A DNA stretch of 5,571 bases from Granulosicoccus sp964435305 (lineage in GTDB: Bacteria; Pseudomonadota; Gammaproteobacteria; Granulosicoccales; Granulosicoccaceae). This document shows, piece after piece, positions 1 to 4,662 of this stretch (position 1 is its first letter; each line of letters begins with the position of its first letter). The position numbers and the translations under genes were made by a program. Under the pieces are notes generated by a model. The model was not told where the DNA came from and ran no database searches. It was given only the letters and a program-made list of their open reading frames with translations. The DNA lies in NCBI GenBank assembly GCA_964435305.1, contig CAYSZH010000231.1:1-5571 (forward strand), written 5' to 3'.

Positions 1-527
1 GTCTTTGCCAAATGGGGCCTGTCGACGAACGCAATGTCCATATCACCATCGTTATTAAAATCCGCTATTCCAATAGGTGCCAGCCATCTGTTCGCTGTGC
101 CGATATACGGAGTTTCTGCGAATAGCTCTAAACCAGCATCACCTAATTGATAAACGGCAATTTGCGCGCCGTAGTTCTGATGGCTGCGAATAGTGATGAC
201 TTCATCACCGGGCTGCTGATCAATATCCGCAAGTCTGGTTTGAATATCTTCAAATACATGAGGTCGTCCAAGCTCCACCGAATAGGTGCAGCCTGCGCTT
301 GACGTGACTCTGAGAATCGAAGGCTCAATGGCATCGCCGAGGACCCCATGACGGTATCGACCCGTTCCGCCGTCGTACCAGGCAGTCGCAATTCCAGTAT
401 CAGAGTGACTTCGCGCAACAGATTCGGGAAAATCTGAGTCGTCAGAAATCAGCAGTTCGCAGGCTGAGATGGTCGAGGAGAAAAGATAGATGGATAGTAG
501 CGTCTTAGCAGCGAGTAATTTTTTCAT
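1..527 (-). CDS. Exported FG-GAP/VCBS-repeat-like protein, 3' end outside the window
   Basis: 175 codons are visible, starting from ATG at 527. Residues 1-22 are a signal peptide: a KK pair, a hydrophobic core, then 'ISA' before Cys23. That fits signal peptidase I cleavage, but I-S-A-C also fits a lipobox, so the mature form could be a lipoprotein; Cys80 could instead pair with Cys23. Residues 91-115 (VFEDI, RLADID, GDEVI) and 150-171 (IADFNNDGDMDIAFVDRP) are FG-GAP-like beta-propeller blades. The second carries a Ca2+-loop pattern D156-x-N-x-D-x-D-x-D. The protein resembles roughly 230-250-residue secreted FG-GAP proteins I recall from Rhodobacterales, so about 60-80 residues are probably missing. 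Only a weak AAGG lies about 11 nt before the ATG. Its biochemical role is unknown; such proteins are periplasmic or extracellular. Confidence 0.85.
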   Translation of the reverse strand, partial: MKKLLAAKTLLSIYLFSSTISACELLISDDSDFPESVARSHSDTGIATAWYDGGTGRYRHGVLGDAIEPSILRVTSSAGCTYSVELGRPHVFEDIQTRLADIDQQPGDEVITIRSHQNYGAQIAVYQLGDAGLELFAETPYIGTANRWLAPIGIADFNNDGDMDIAFVDRPHLAK

Positions 528-602
528 TCTGGCGTATACCTTGAATTGCGATTTTCTAAAACTTGAGTAAAGTATAATTCCTATAATACTGCGGTGTGTA
601 AA

Positions 603-620
603 ATTATGGACGTCCACAAT
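603..620. promoter_or_regulatory. Near-palindrome upstream of the FG-GAP gene, candidate operator
   Basis: The centre is a perfect 10-bp palindrome, TGGACGTCCA (607-616). Three further paired bases lie on each side after one mismatch, giving two 9-bp arms. It lies about 76 bp upstream of the FG-GAP start and just upstream of a TATACT (571-576, minus strand) that could be a -10 element, with a poor TACACA -35 match at 18 bp spacing. This position fits an operator or activator site. No regulator family is recognised. Confidence 0.25.
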
Positions 621-676
621 CAATTTAATTTAGAAATTGTTTTCCGCGTCCAATACCATTTCATTAGTGAACAGTA

Positions 677-713
677 GTTTGGGTGTTGACTTAATTACAA
701 AACCCAGTTAAAC
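677..713 (-). repeat. Imperfect hairpin downstream of the YD-repeat-like ORF
   Basis: GTTT-GGGT (677-684) pairs with ACCC (702-705) and AAAC (710-713), leaving four bases bulged on one arm. TTG (686-688) and CAA (698-700) extend the stem inward around a 9-nt loop. It begins about 29 nt after the stop at 742 in the minus direction. It could be an mRNA 3' structure; no T-run follows it directly, so it is not called a terminator. Confidence 0.3.
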
Positions 714-741
714 GAAAAATATTTAAGAATATTAAAGCCCA

Positions 742-942
742 CTATGTTCGGGTTGGCTCTTGCTTAGGGATGTAAGTGAAGACGAAATCGTTTCTAAGCC
801 TGCCATCAGGTTCGTAAGTTTGAAACCTGGTGATGTTGCCGTACTCGTCATAAGTGAAAACCGAACAGTGAGCGTTAAGTGGTTTGATCTTATTTTCATT
901 GCGCATGCCACCGAATTTTTTACCTATTACCATTCTACGCAA
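742..942 (-). CDS. Short YD-repeat-like ORF, possibly the 3' remnant of a larger gene
   Basis: The ORF has 66 codons from TTG at 942; ATG codons follow at 933 and 906. Residues 29-56 look genuinely protein-like: 'FTYDEYGNITRF' followed by 'YEPDGRLRNDFVFTY'. This is the YD/RHS beta-hairpin pattern (YDxxGNxT...DG) also found at the C-terminal ends of some small bacterial lipoproteins. The first 28 residues are basic, lack a signal peptide and do not resemble the family, and no good ribosome binding site precedes any start. I therefore suspect the end of a gene that has lost its 5' part, although a small expressed protein is possible. The 136 bp upstream shows no further YD motif in the frame I checked. 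Confidence 0.4.
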   Translation of the reverse strand: MRRMVIGKKFGGMRNENKIKPLNAHCSVFTYDEYGNITRFQTYEPDGRLRNDFVFTYIPKQEPTRT

Positions 943-1023
943 ACTCAGTTGGATTAAAAGCAGGTTTTAATAAATTCACACTTAGCTCCCTATTTACTCA
1001 GTTTGGAGACGCCAAGTATTGTG

Positions 1024-1079
1024 AACAAATGCGCAAGTCGATCTCTTACATCCTGTTAATACGGTCAGCGCATTTTGTT
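1024..1079 (-). repeat. Imperfect inverted repeat at the stop codon of the small membrane protein gene
   Basis: AACAAATGCGC (1024-1034) is the reverse complement of GCGCATTTTGTT (1068-1079), apart from one extra T. The arms are 11 bp with a 33-nt centre. The right arm ends on the first base of the minus-strand stop codon (1079-1081), so the structure forms the immediate 3' end of that gene. No T-run follows. It may be a 3' mRNA structure or a recombination-site-like element. Confidence 0.45.
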
Positions 1080-1249
1080 TACGTCCCAGCGCCAGGTTTT
1101 GTCTTCTGCCAAAAGAAAAACAAAAGTCCAAGCGTTACCAATAGAACAATGGGTTTCAATATGGGCGACACTCCAGCGACAACTCCAGCCTGAAGCACAC
1201 CAAACACTAAAATGAGTAGTGCAATAAATAACCTTAAACCAATATGCAT
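1079..1249 (-). CDS. Small two-helix membrane protein, 56 residues
   Basis: This is an uncharacterised gene of 57 codons including the stop, from ATG at 1249. The protein begins 'MHIGLRLFIALLILVFGVLQ' and has two hydrophobic stretches, about residues 5-25 and 29-47, joined by a short turn with Ser-Pro. The tail 'WQKTKPGAGT' is positively charged, which would place the C-terminus in the cytoplasm. A purine-rich GAGCGAGAG directly precedes the start as a plausible though close ribosome binding site. A weak promoter can be drawn upstream (TTGCAT 1302-1297, 16 bp, TATTAA 1280-1275, minus strand). A second minus-strand frame over the same bases is longer but full of Trp and Cys and is a shadow. 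The function is unknown. Confidence 0.7.
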   Translation of the reverse strand: MHIGLRLFIALLILVFGVLQAGVVAGVSPILKPIVLLVTLGLLFFFWQKTKPGAGT

Positions 1250-1332
1250 TCTCTCGCTCTTTTTCGATTGTCAATTAATATTTGAGTGTAATGGCTATGC
1301 AATGGATCGGATCGACATGGAAAGTTTAACAC

Positions 1333-1353
1333 TGCTGATGATATCCATCAGCA
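1333..1353. repeat. Perfect 8-bp inverted repeat with 5-nt loop
   Basis: TGCTGATG (1333-1340) and CATCAGCA (1346-1353) are exact reverse complements around ATATC. It sits in the non-coding 230 bp between the DUF4919 lipoprotein gene and the small membrane protein gene, about 84 bp upstream of the latter's start. It has no T-tract on either strand, so an operator or a leader hairpin is more likely than a terminator. Confidence 0.45.
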
Positions 1354-1370
1354 TGGCTTACAATGCGATG

Positions 1371-1392
1371 CCTGAGACTACCCAACCTCAGG
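1371..1392. repeat. 6-bp inverted repeat within a 52-bp segment bounded by attC-like boxes
   Basis: CCTGAG (1371-1376) pairs with CTCAGG (1387-1392). Overlapping it, ACCCAAC (1380-1386) and GTTAGGT (1426-1432) match the RYYYAAC and GTTRRRY boxes that border integron attC sites. The sequence between them does not fold into convincing long arms. It lies 48-100 bp downstream of the DUF4919 gene's stop, where a cassette's attC would be, but the match could be chance. Confidence 0.25.
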
Positions 1393-1479
1393 CGCTGTGC
1401 GCGAGCGGTTAGTCTGCATTGACAGGTTAGGTGTGCCATGACTCGAATCCCGCTCAACAACTACAAGTGAGTGCGATCA

Positions 1480-2127
1480 TTAGAATATTTTACTGCCGTG
1501 TATAAACTGCCTAGTCACATCAAAGTAAATTGTATATTTCTTACCATTTTCCGAATGTACAACTGTCATACGATCATAAGCTCTACCATTCTCCTGAATC
1601 AGTTGCTGGCTTATCGCATTGAGTCGATTAAGATAAAGATAGTTGTAAAGTTCAGTGGTGCTTATCAACTGGTAAGCTGTTTTCGTTGATGCCTCATCTC
1701 CACTGTCTTCTATGGAGCGCATTAATCCGTTCATCATAAATTTGTGAAGCATTGCTTTGTCCGCATCTCCACTTTCAGTGTGACAAACTAACGCCGCAAA
1801 GTGTGCAATGATATTTACAAATTCAGTTTTTAGGCGTATATCAGCCTGCTCTATGCACTTGCTGAATTGACCTGAAGTTAGAAGCTCGACAAGCTCTTTT
1901 CGAACAGTCAGGTCGTAGGGGTTGTGGTTCTCTGTCTGAGTAAAAGACATTCTTAAGTTAGTGAACTCCGTAGTGTCTGCTTGCGTCAGCGCTCGCTTAT
2001 ATTCAGCTTCGTATGATTCGCCACTGGGATTAACCAAAGGCAAATCCGTAACTTCTTTTTCCGCTGCCCCACATCCTATAAGATAAATAGAGATGATGGA
2101 CAAGAACATAAAGCGCATGCTTGTCAT
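1480..2127 (-). CDS. DUF4919-type lipoprotein
   Basis: The gene encodes 215 residues from ATG at 2127. Other starts are GTG at 2136 and ATG at 2118, and none has a strong ribosome binding site. The N-terminus is a lipoprotein signal with lipobox L-I-G-C, the Cys being residue 19 from this ATG, so the mature protein should be lipid-anchored in the envelope. The body resembles DUF4919 as I recall it: 'YDLTVRKELVELLTSGQFSKC', a TPR-like helical stretch 'NIIAHFAALVCH', then 'GLMRSIEDSGDEASTKTAY' and a C-terminal 'GKKYTIYFDVTRQF'. The length is about normal for the family. No enzymatic function is known. The gene starts 45 bp after the hydrolase stop and could share its transcript. A 10-bp palindrome, ACCAATTGGT (2137-2146), lies in that gap. 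Confidence 0.75.
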   Translation of the reverse strand: MTSMRFMFLSIISIYLIGCGAAEKEVTDLPLVNPSGESYEAEYKRALTQADTTEFTNLRMSFTQTENHNPYDLTVRKELVELLTSGQFSKCIEQADIRLKTEFVNIIAHFAALVCHTESGDADKAMLHKFMMNGLMRSIEDSGDEASTKTAYQLISTTELYNYLYLNRLNAISQQLIQENGRAYDRMTVVHSENGKKYTIYFDVTRQFIHGSKIF

Positions 2128-2172
2128 AAGATACACACCAATTGGTTGCTCATTATTTTAGGATAATCTTGG

Positions 2173-2997
2173 CTAAAGATGGGCTGTAAGGAACCGATCA
2201 AGTTTACTCAACACACGCTCTGGGGATTCCAATTGCGGAAGATGCCCAATACTTTTTAAAATCTCAAACGACGCGTTTGGAATGCGCTTATGTAATGCAA
2301 GGCCTCGCTTCAGTGGTATCCAAGGGTCCATTTCACCCCAGATGATACCTACAGGGCAGCGAATACATCCATATGATGGCTCGATCTCAGCAGTAAAGCG
2401 TTCATCGGCTTGCGCAAACTGACTATAGAAACTGATACGACCACTCTCCGAAAGCCAAGGTGAAACCAAGTGTCTCTCATCGTCATCATCAAGAGTTGTA
2501 TTGATCGCACCCCGGATATACGCCTCAACTACAGCTTTGTGAATGTGAGGTGGAAGTCCTGAGAACGCATCCACGTGACGGCCAACATGGTCAAAAAACT
2601 CCGAACCCCATGGTCTCATAGCCACAACATTCATTAGTACGAGTGCGCTGAAATCACAATCATGAAGCAAGTGGGCTCTCAAGGTGATTGCACCACCCAT
2701 GTCATGAGCAACAACGGCAGGTCGATCAAGCGACCAGTGCTTGAGTATTGCTGCAAATACTTCACCCTGTACGTCAAGCGATGTCCGCTCGTCTTGTCGC
2801 ATTTCAGACTGGCCATAGCCAGGCATGTCATACCAACAAACACAAAACCGCTCTGATAGCTTGGGGATAATCCTGTGCCATGAGAACGACGACCAAGGCC
2901 AGCCATGGGCAAGAATCAGTGGTGGTCCGTTGCCAGATCTTCCCGCTGCAACATTGCCAGCAATTGTCGCGATGTTCTCATCAAGTTTCCAACTCAT
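2173..2997 (-). CDS. Alpha/beta hydrolase with Asp nucleophile (epoxide hydrolase / haloacid dehalogenase-like subfamily)
   Basis: The gene encodes 274 residues from ATG at 2997, preceded by AAAGG 8 nt upstream (minus strand). The fold is clear: oxyanion motif H31-G-W-P-W, 'YDMPGYGQS' (56-64), nucleophile motif 'AHDMGG' with Asp99, acid Asp224 in 'WGEMDPWIP', and catalytic His252 in 'IGHLPQLESPE'. An Asp nucleophile points to epoxide hydrolases or dehalogenases that act through an alkyl-enzyme ester, rather than Ser esterases. The Trp after the nucleophile in classical haloalkane dehalogenases is Met here, so that activity is less likely. Cap-domain Tyr160, Tyr191 or Tyr209 could serve as the epoxide-hydrolase tyrosines, but this cannot be assigned from sequence alone. 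There is no signal peptide, so it is cytoplasmic. The substrate is unknown. The upstream 213 bp hold a large imperfect inverted repeat. Confidence 0.85.
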   Translation of the reverse strand: MSWKLDENIATIAGNVAAGRSGNGPPLILAHGWPWSSFSWHRIIPKLSERFCVCWYDMPGYGQSEMRQDERTSLDVQGEVFAAILKHWSLDRPAVVAHDMGGAITLRAHLLHDCDFSALVLMNVVAMRPWGSEFFDHVGRHVDAFSGLPPHIHKAVVEAYIRGAINTTLDDDDERHLVSPWLSESGRISFYSQFAQADERFTAEIEPSYGCIRCPVGIIWGEMDPWIPLKRGLALHKRIPNASFEILKSIGHLPQLESPERVLSKLDRFLTAHL

Positions 2998-3063
2998 GTC
3001 GGGACCTTTAATTTCAACGATATTCGCAGCAACTTATCATGTCTAAGAAATAACTTGCTGGTA

Positions 3064-3170
3064 GGCCTAGCATCTGCCTTAACTTATAGTAGCGCTGCGA
3101 GCGCGTTCTGAAGTCTTCACGGTTGCGCGTGGAGCGCAACTTCACTATCAAGTTCAAGGCACTGTTAGCC
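3064..3170. repeat. Long imperfect inverted repeat, attC-like, between hydrolase and HEAT genes
   Basis: The left arm runs from GGCCTAGCA (3064-3072) through TGCCTT-AACTT-ATAGT (3075-3090). The right arm, read in reverse complement, runs GGGCTAACA, then TGCCTT-G-AACTT-G-ATAGT (3170 back to about 3144). The two arms match except for two single extra bases in the right arm only and a few mismatches in the outer boxes. GC-rich pairing (TGCG, CGCG) continues inward. One-sided unpaired bases and outer 7-8-bp boxes are features of integron attC sites. In minus orientation the outer box is GCTAGGC against consensus GTTRRRY, so the crossover bases are not canonical. It starts about 40 bp after the HEAT gene's stop. 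Confidence 0.5.
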
Positions 3171-3210
3171 CAGCGTCGCGAAGTTTTTATTGAAAAACCT
3201 ATTCACGGCA

Positions 3211-4323
3211 TCAAGACCACGGTTCTAATTTAGCTATGAAGTCTGAGCAATATTCAATTTCGTAAATATTTTCCTCTTTTTCCTCTTTTTCCTCTTCATC
3301 CCAAGCATCGTTCGGATCAAAGTTTTGAGCATCATTTAATTTCCTTTGAAACATTTCTAATACGAGAATAGCATGCTCTGTTTTAGTAGGTTTTATGGGC
3401 TTAAGCAGAATTTTATAGAGTTTTCGTGAGGCATAATCGCACACGTCAGACTCATACCAGTCATATTTCTGGATATTCTCTAATAAGCTCAATGCCATAA
3501 TTTTCAATAGCCATACAACAGTGTTACTGTTGGAATCCATCTTTAATAAATCTAAAATAATTGGCATTTCTTCAATACTCACACTCTGTGACAGTTCATC
3601 CAAATTAAACCAGCCTGTTCTAAATTCGTTTTCAATGAGTATTTCTATTGGTATAACTGAGAGATCTAAACGGCTGCTGGATAGTTGCAAAAGATATTCA
3701 GCTCCAGAGATCTCGTACGACAACGTACAGTACTTTTTATAAACCTCTGCATGGATATGTTTAGTCCAGCCATCCATTTCCTTAGCCATAACACTATCTT
3801 CATACATTCCATTTTCTCGTGCTGCGATATTATCTAAAATGATATTTTGCAACCGTTTATTCCCGCTAGATATTACTTCGCCAAGCGCCTTGTACGAAAT
3901 TGGCCTGTTATCTCTTGCAGCACCACTTAAAATAGACGCGCGAACATCAATTGAAATGTCTGAAATTAAAATTTCATCTAGCAATAGATTTCGTTCCTGC
4001 ACATTAATAGACACTCTTGCAATAAAATTACATGCAGCAGCACGAACGTTTGCACTTGGATCTGTACGGGCATAAGCTTCTAAAAGATCGTAGTCTCCAT
4101 TGCCTGCTATAAAAACTAAGAGGTTCTGTCTGACACCTGGTGACGGTTCTGAATTCAATACATCTTTGATGGCAGACGGATATTCCTGGCCATTCAACTT
4201 CATGCCCAGAGCCCATGACGCCCAAACCTTAGAGGGCTCATCACCAGTGACGAGCAGCAAACGTAATTCATGCTCACTGAGAGCGAAAACATCCGAGTAG
4301 GAATTGTAATTGGAGCTATTCAT
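3211..4323 (-). CDS. HEAT-repeat-like protein with acidic C-terminal segment
   Basis: The gene encodes 370 residues from ATG at 4323. The N-terminal 170 residues contain HEAT/alpha-solenoid signatures at about 30-40 (EPSKVWASWALG), 61-74 (SPGVRQNLLVFIAG), 90-104 (SANVRAAACNFIARV) and 125-137 (IDVRASILSGAAR). The middle and C-terminal parts are helical and Leu/Ile-rich without a recognised domain. A charged run EEEKEEKEE lies at 343-351. No signal peptide or membrane segment is visible, so it is probably a cytoplasmic scaffold or adaptor. The gene is more AT-rich than the flanking permease gene, which suggests transfer. Its ATG lacks a Shine-Dalgarno, but a very strong one lies 55 nt upstream in front of a short leader ORF. 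The function is not recognised. Confidence 0.75.
   Translation of the reverse strand: MNSSNYNSYSDVFALSEHELRLLLVTGDEPSKVWASWALGMKLNGQEYPSAIKDVLNSEPSPGVRQNLLVFIAGNGDYDLLEAYARTDPSANVRAAACNFIARVSINVQERNLLLDEILISDISIDVRASILSGAARDNRPISYKALGEVISSGNKRLQNIILDNIAARENGMYEDSVMAKEMDGWTKHIHAEVYKKYCTLSYEISGAEYLLQLSSSRLDLSVIPIEILIENEFRTGWFNLDELSQSVSIEEMPIILDLLKMDSNSNTVVWLLKIMALSLLENIQKYDWYESDVCDYASRKLYKILLKPIKPTKTEHAILVLEMFQRKLNDAQNFDPNDAWDEEEKEEKEENIYEIEYCSDFIAKLEPWS
3271..3297. repeat. Three tandem 9-bp units within the HEAT-like gene
   Basis: TTCCTCTTT occurs twice and TTCCTCTTC once, back to back. On the coding (minus) strand this encodes the acidic Glu-Glu-Lys run. The period is a multiple of three, so slippage would lengthen or shorten the acidic tail by three residues without breaking the frame. 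Confidence 0.7.
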
Positions 4324-4344
4324 GATAGCGATAGGCTTTAGATT

Positions 4345-4388
4345 TCAGCTTAAACTAATTATATCGATAACTGACACGATCACCTCCT
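4345..4388 (-). promoter_or_regulatory. Strong Shine-Dalgarno and 10-codon leader ORF upstream of the HEAT-like gene
   Basis: AGGAGGTGATC (4388-4378, minus strand) matches the full anti-Shine-Dalgarno tail of 16S rRNA over 11 bases. It is directly followed by GTG (4377-4375), 5 nt after AGGAGG. The GTG opens a 10-codon ORF (VSVIDIISLS) ending in TGA at 4347-4345. It is in the same frame as the HEAT gene, whose ATG lies 21 nt after this stop and has no ribosome binding site of its own. This could be a leader peptide with termination-reinitiation coupling, or an original longer start interrupted by a nonsense mutation. It applies only if transcription begins upstream of 4388. Confidence 0.5.
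4358..4363 (-). promoter_or_regulatory. Candidate -10 element for the HEAT-like gene
   Basis: A perfect TATAAT lies on the minus strand and would place transcription start about 28 nt before the HEAT gene's ATG. The sequence 17 bp upstream (GAGGTG) is a poor -35 box and there is no extended -10 TGn. If this promoter is used, the strong upstream Shine-Dalgarno would not be in the transcript, so the two interpretations compete. Confidence 0.25.
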
Positions 4389-4412
4389 GTTTCTTCAGCT
4401 GATAGATTAAGC

Positions 4413-4436
4413 GGCCCGGCTTTTGGAAACCGGGTC
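4413..4436 (-). terminator. GC-rich hairpin just after the truncated minus-strand gene
   Basis: GGCCCGG (4413-4419) pairs with CCGGGTC (4430-4436) with one G-T wobble. TTT (4421-4423) and AAA (4427-4429) continue the stem across one unpaired C, leaving a 3-nt loop. It begins 5 nt after the minus-strand stop at 4442. The following minus-strand sequence, GCTTAATCT, has few T residues, so intrinsic termination would be inefficient. It may also act as a 3' mRNA stabiliser. Confidence 0.45.
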
Positions 4437-4441
4437 GAACC

Positions 4442-4630
4442 TTATCGAACTTCATGCATCCATTTTGCTATAGTTGCGGCAGCTTCGGGTGGCGTAAGCC
4501 CGGTTGTGTCTAGCTTCAGAAGATGACTAGCGCCCATTCCGTTTAGTGACTCTGCCTCAACCTGGTTTCGCAAAGCCATATTGGGGCATCGCTGAGGTGT
4601 ATGGCCAGGTGAATTCAGCGATGAGTCTGG
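4442..4630 (-). pseudogene. 5'-truncated gene fragment, possibly a P-loop kinase C-terminus
   Basis: The frame is open for 62 codons, bounded by an upstream in-frame TAG (4633-4631), and ends in TAA (4444-4442). The last 30 or so residues look authentic: 'GASHLLKLDTTGLTPPEAA' then 'ATIAKWMHEVR'. A short beta strand ending 'LDTTGLTPPEA' and then an amphipathic helix is typical of the C-terminal end of small P-loop kinases and phosphotransferases, but the catalytic regions are absent, so this is tentative. ATG at 4579 could give a 45-residue product, with no ribosome binding site. The upper part of the frame overlaps the plus-strand fragment at 4531-4662, and only one of them can be genuine there. 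Confidence 0.45.
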
Positions 4631-4662
4631 CTATCTTGCTTGATCAAATAACAAGACCATGA
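4531..4662 (+). pseudogene. 5'-truncated 3' end of the gene upstream of the TauE/SafE permease
   Basis: The last 43 codons of a plus-strand gene are open from after TAG (4528-4530) to TGA (4660-4662). The sequence reads 'LPQPGFAKPYWGIAEVYGQV' followed by 'NSAMSLAILLDQITRP', protein-like with no low-complexity runs. Its stop overlaps the permease ATG in the classic ATGA arrangement, which argues strongly that it was once, or still is, translated in an operon with the permease. I do not recognise the family. No start codon with a ribosome binding site exists before the upstream stop; the only internal ATG, at 4621, would give 13 residues. The 5' part appears to have been lost at a junction within about 4531-4575. 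Confidence 0.5.
4587..4623. repeat. Perfect 9-bp inverted repeat upstream of the permease
   Basis: CATCGCTGA (4587-4595) and TCAGCGATG (4615-4623) are exact reverse complements separated by 19 bp. The right half-site ends 35 bp before the permease ATG. It lies inside the truncated plus-strand coding fragment, so it may be chance. Half-sites 28 bp apart centre to centre could bind a dimeric regulator on one helix face only if the DNA bends. Confidence 0.35.

Noticed and set aside
760..957. Plus-strand 65-codon frame opposite the YD-like ORF
   Set aside because: It has a TTG start and no ribosome binding site, and the minus strand carries a recognisable YD motif over the same bases.
1065..1274. 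Minus-strand 69-codon frame over the small membrane protein
   Set aside because: It is rich in Trp, Cys and His without any pattern, while the overlapping 56-residue frame has an ordered two-helix hydrophobic profile and a ribosome binding site.
1430..1465. ACTCGAATCCCGC resembling a tRNA T-arm 3' half
   Set aside because: The bases preceding it do not pair to form a T-stem and no cloverleaf can be drawn around it.
3083..3172. Plus-strand open stretch including 'VARGAQLHYQVQGT', vaguely like the N-terminus of an alpha/beta hydrolase
   Set aside because: It has no start codon, spans only about 30 codons, and coincides with the inverted repeat, which explains the sequence equally well.
3183..3198. 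GTTTTT/AAAAAC hairpin 12 nt after the HEAT-like gene stop as a terminator
   Set aside because: The stem is almost all A-T with a 4-nt loop and would be too unstable for intrinsic termination.
4378..4388. GATCACCTCCT on the plus strand, identical to the 3' end of 16S rRNA
   Set aside because: The similarity stops outside these 11 bases, and the reverse complement is a Shine-Dalgarno sequence with correct spacing to a GTG, which explains it better than an rRNA remnant.
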